Below, one piece after another: positions 6,785-8,106 of a stretch of 8,106 bases of DNA. How positions within the stretch are numbered: the first letter of the stretch is position 1; each line of letters opens with the position of its first letter. Origin of the DNA: an uncultured Lachnospiraceae bacterium (GTDB lineage: Bacteria; Bacillota; Clostridia; Lachnospirales; Lachnospiraceae). Made by a program: the position numbers and the translations under genes. Location of the stretch: assembly GCA_910578845.1 (NCBI GenBank), contig CAJTSL010000094.1:1-8106 (forward strand), written 5' to 3'. Below the pieces are notes generated by a model. The model was not told the origin of the DNA. It made no database searches and saw only the letters and a program-made list of their open reading frames with translations.

Positions 6785-7858
6785 TTAATCGCCAAAACTG
6801 ATTCCTGTCATCTTAGCTTCCTGCACAATCGTTGCGTCAGGCGACACCATCTTAAGCTTTCCTGCCACTTCCTCTAACGGCACTTTGACTACTTCCCTGT
6901 TCTTATAACCAACCATGAATCCATATTCGCCCTTTAAGATCAGTTTTCCGGCTTCCGCGCCAAGACGTGTCGCAAATACTCTGTCATATGGACAGGGGCT
7001 TCCGCCACGTTGGGTATGTCCGGGAACCGTCACACGCACATCCTGTCCTGTCTTCTTCTGGATGCGGTCCGCAATCTCATAAGAAACAGACGGATATGGA
7101 TAATTTTTCATTTTCTCTTTGTATTCCTTCTTGGAGAGCTTCGCGTCTTCCTTAGAAATCGCGCCTTCTGCCACAGCCATAATCGTAAATTTAGAACCGC
7201 GTGCCATACGGGCATTGATTGCTTTGGTGATCTTGTCAATGTCATATGGGATCTCAGGAATCAGGATAATATCTGCTCCACCTGCCATGCCGGCATTCAA
7301 AGTCAGCCATCCGACTTTATGCCCCATGACTTCTACGATAAAGATACGCCCATGAGATGCCGCCGTTGTATGGATACAGTCTATACAGTCAGTCGCAATG
7401 TTCACTGCGCTTTGGAAGCCAAATGTCATATCTGTTCCCCAAAGATCATTATCAATCGTCTTGGGAAGCGTTACTACGTTGAGCCCTTCTTCCCTTAACA
7501 TATTGGCTGTCTTATGTGTACCGTTCCCACCTAAGATCACCAGACAATCCAGCTTTAATTTATAATAATTCTGTTTCATTGCCTCGACTTTGTCAAGCCC
7601 GTTCTCGTCCGGCTCTCTCATCAGCTTAAACGGTGTCCTGGAACTTCCAAGAATCGTACCGCCTTTTGTAAGGATACCTGAAAAATCCATGCCCGTCAAC
7701 ATCCTAAAATCACCATAGATCAAACCTTTATATCCTTCCAGAAATCCATAAATCTCTACATCCTCCCCGCTACAGGATAAGCATTTGACAACACCTCTCA
7801 TCGCTGCATTCAACGCCTGGCAGTCTCCGCCACTGGTCAACATACCGATTCTTTTCAT
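6785..7858 (-). CDS. pfkA: 6-phosphofructokinase, Group III (mixed-type) family
   Basis: This enzyme phosphorylates fructose 6-phosphate to fructose 1,6-bisphosphate, the committed step of glycolysis. From the ATG at 7858 it has 357 residues. Visible motifs are LTSGGD (7-12), LGGNGTHKTA (109-118), PKTIDND (132-138) with catalytic base Asp136, VEVMGHKVGW (175-184), PEIP (201-204), AEG (230-232) and PGHTQRGGSP (279-288). Gly113 at the position that separates ATP from PPi enzymes favours ATP. Lys133 in PKTIDND is shared with PPi and Group III enzymes, so it belongs to the mixed family rather than the short E. coli PfkA type. Asn112 replaces the usual Asp/Glu in this loop. An upstream in-frame TTG at 7921 would add 21 residues, but AGGAGG sits 7 nt before the chosen ATG and the product then starts MKRIGMLTSGGD. 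It is first in a likely unit with dnaX. Confidence 0.95.
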   Translation of the reverse strand: MKRIGMLTSGGDCQALNAAMRGVVKCLSCSGEDVEIYGFLEGYKGLIYGDFRMLTGMDFSGILTKGGTILGSSRTPFKLMREPDENGLDKVEAMKQNYYKLKLDCLVILGGNGTHKTANMLREEGLNVVTLPKTIDNDLWGTDMTFGFQSAVNIATDCIDCIHTTAASHGRIFIVEVMGHKVGWLTLNAGMAGGADIILIPEIPYDIDKITKAINARMARGSKFTIMAVAEGAISKEDAKLSKKEYKEKMKNYPYPSVSYEIADRIQKKTGQDVRVTVPGHTQRGGSPCPYDRVFATRLGAEAGKLILKGEYGFMVGYKNREVVKVPLEEVAGKLKMVSPDATIVQEAKMTGISFGD

Positions 7859-7865
7859 TCCAATT

Positions 7866-7871
7866 CCTCCT
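7866..7871 (-). promoter_or_regulatory. Ribosome binding site fixing the pfkA start
   Basis: A perfect AGGAGG on the minus strand, with a 7-nt spacer to the ATG at 7858, decides the pfkA start against the in-frame TTG 63 nt upstream. Confidence 0.9.
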
Positions 7872-7934
7872 TCAACAATATATAGTTTTAATAGAACAAG
7901 TCCGCTATTTGCAATAGGCAAACATGATAGTTAA

Positions 7935-7963
7935 ATTATATAATATTTTGGGAAGTATCACAA
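7935..7963 (-). promoter_or_regulatory. Sigma-A promoter of pfkA
   Basis: On the minus strand -35 TTGTGA (7958-7963, 4 of 6 consensus) and a perfect -10 TATAAT (7935-7940) are separated by an optimal 17-nt spacer. The predicted start near 7928 gives a leader of about 70 nt before the pfkA ATG. The leader holds a weak 5-bp hairpin (CTATT-GCA-AATAG, 7905-7917) and no terminator, so no attenuator or riboswitch is evident. The promoter lies just past the tRNA terminator and probably drives pfkA and the genes beyond it. Confidence 0.78.
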
Positions 7964-8017
7964 CTGATTTATTTTGTAGCGATAGCTTGTAAAGAGTAGA
8001 AAAATGTATTTTATAAG

Positions 8018-8059
8018 AAAAAAAGAGCGTCAAAGCAAATCTGGCTTTAGGCGCTCTTT
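8018..8059 (-). terminator. Rho-independent terminator after the tRNA
   Basis: On the minus strand AAAGAGCG (8052-8059) pairs with CGCTCTTT (8022-8029). After a small mismatch and bulge, AAAGC pairs with GCTTT around a 7-nt loop. A run of seven T (minus strand, 8018-8024) follows, overlapping the stem base. It lies six bases beyond the tRNA 3' end and insulates pfkA from tRNA transcription. Confidence 0.9.
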
Positions 8060-8064
8060 ACGCA

Positions 8065-8106
8065 CGGAGACGGCGGGATTCGAACCCGCGTGCCCCGAAA
8101 GGCAAA
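8065..8106 (-). tRNA. tRNA-Ser, 3' part (cut by the window edge)
   Basis: Only the 3' 42 bases lie inside the window. Read on the minus strand they give a long variable arm (stem GCCT/GGGC around TTCG, 8092-8103). A T-arm follows with GCGGG, the TTCGAAT loop and CCCGC (8073-8089). The 3' acceptor strand is CGTCTCC (8066-8072), with discriminator G (8065). A class II variable arm with discriminator G and an acceptor that would pair with 5' GGAGACG points to serine. The anticodon is outside the window, so the isoacceptor is unknown. The CCA end is not encoded, because the next bases are TGC. Confidence 0.88.

Noticed and set aside
7010..7498. A 162-codon plus-strand open frame inside pfkA
   Set aside because: It lies wholly antisense to highly conserved pfkA motifs and shows no domain of its own.
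7905..7925. A six-codon open frame (MFAYCK) in the pfkA leader
   Set aside because: It would begin only about 3 nt from the predicted transcript start, has no Shine-Dalgarno, and its length fits chance. No attenuator structure accompanies it.
7859..8064. Small SRP RNA or a riboswitch between the tRNA and pfkA
   Set aside because: The interval is AT-rich, and apart from the tRNA terminator and the promoter it shows no conserved SRP stem, no riboswitch-like pairing and no second terminator.

Overview
The window looks like a chromosomal housekeeping stretch from a low-to-moderate GC Firmicute. It is most likely a Clostridia member of the Lachnospiraceae type. The reasons are the gene order dnaX-ybaB-recR, the Group III type phosphofructokinase, strong AGGAGG-like ribosome binding sites, sigma-A type promoters, and a trio of LysM, DUF5711-like and CvpA-like membrane proteins that I associate with that family. 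All eight protein genes and the one tRNA lie on the minus strand, so the window is transcribed from right to left. I support no plus-strand gene.

From right to left: the 3' part of a class II tRNA, most likely tRNA-Ser, enters at the right edge (8065-8106). A strong Rho-independent terminator follows it (8018-8059). Next comes a good sigma-A promoter (7935-7963), about 70 nt of leader, and pfkA (6785-7858). dnaX (5176-6750), ybaB (4808-5161), recR (4212-4808) and galM (3142-4185) follow with gaps of 34, 14, -1 and 26 nt. That spacing suggests one transcript carrying a glycolytic enzyme, the clamp-loader and RecR repair genes, and aldose 1-epimerase. A clear terminator at 3021-3049 closes this unit.

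A second unit begins at a likely extended -10 promoter near 2970. It holds three predicted membrane or envelope genes. The first is a type II membrane protein with an intracellular N-terminal domain, an acidic linker and an external C-terminal LysM (1764-2915). The second is a single-span protein with a predicted external beta-propeller of the DUF5711 type (511-1713). The third is a four-helix CvpA-like protein (74-514) that overlaps the previous gene by 4 nt. I see no terminator after the last gene. Instead there is a well-formed promoter with a consensus -35 and an AT-rich upstream tract (14-73), firing out of the left edge.

No mobile element, CRISPR array, phage gene or long repeat is visible. 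The least-described part is the LysM/DUF5711/CvpA envelope trio, especially the uncharacterised cytoplasmic domain of the LysM protein. No gene-free stretch exceeds 300 bases; the longest are 2916-3141 and 7859-8064, both described below.
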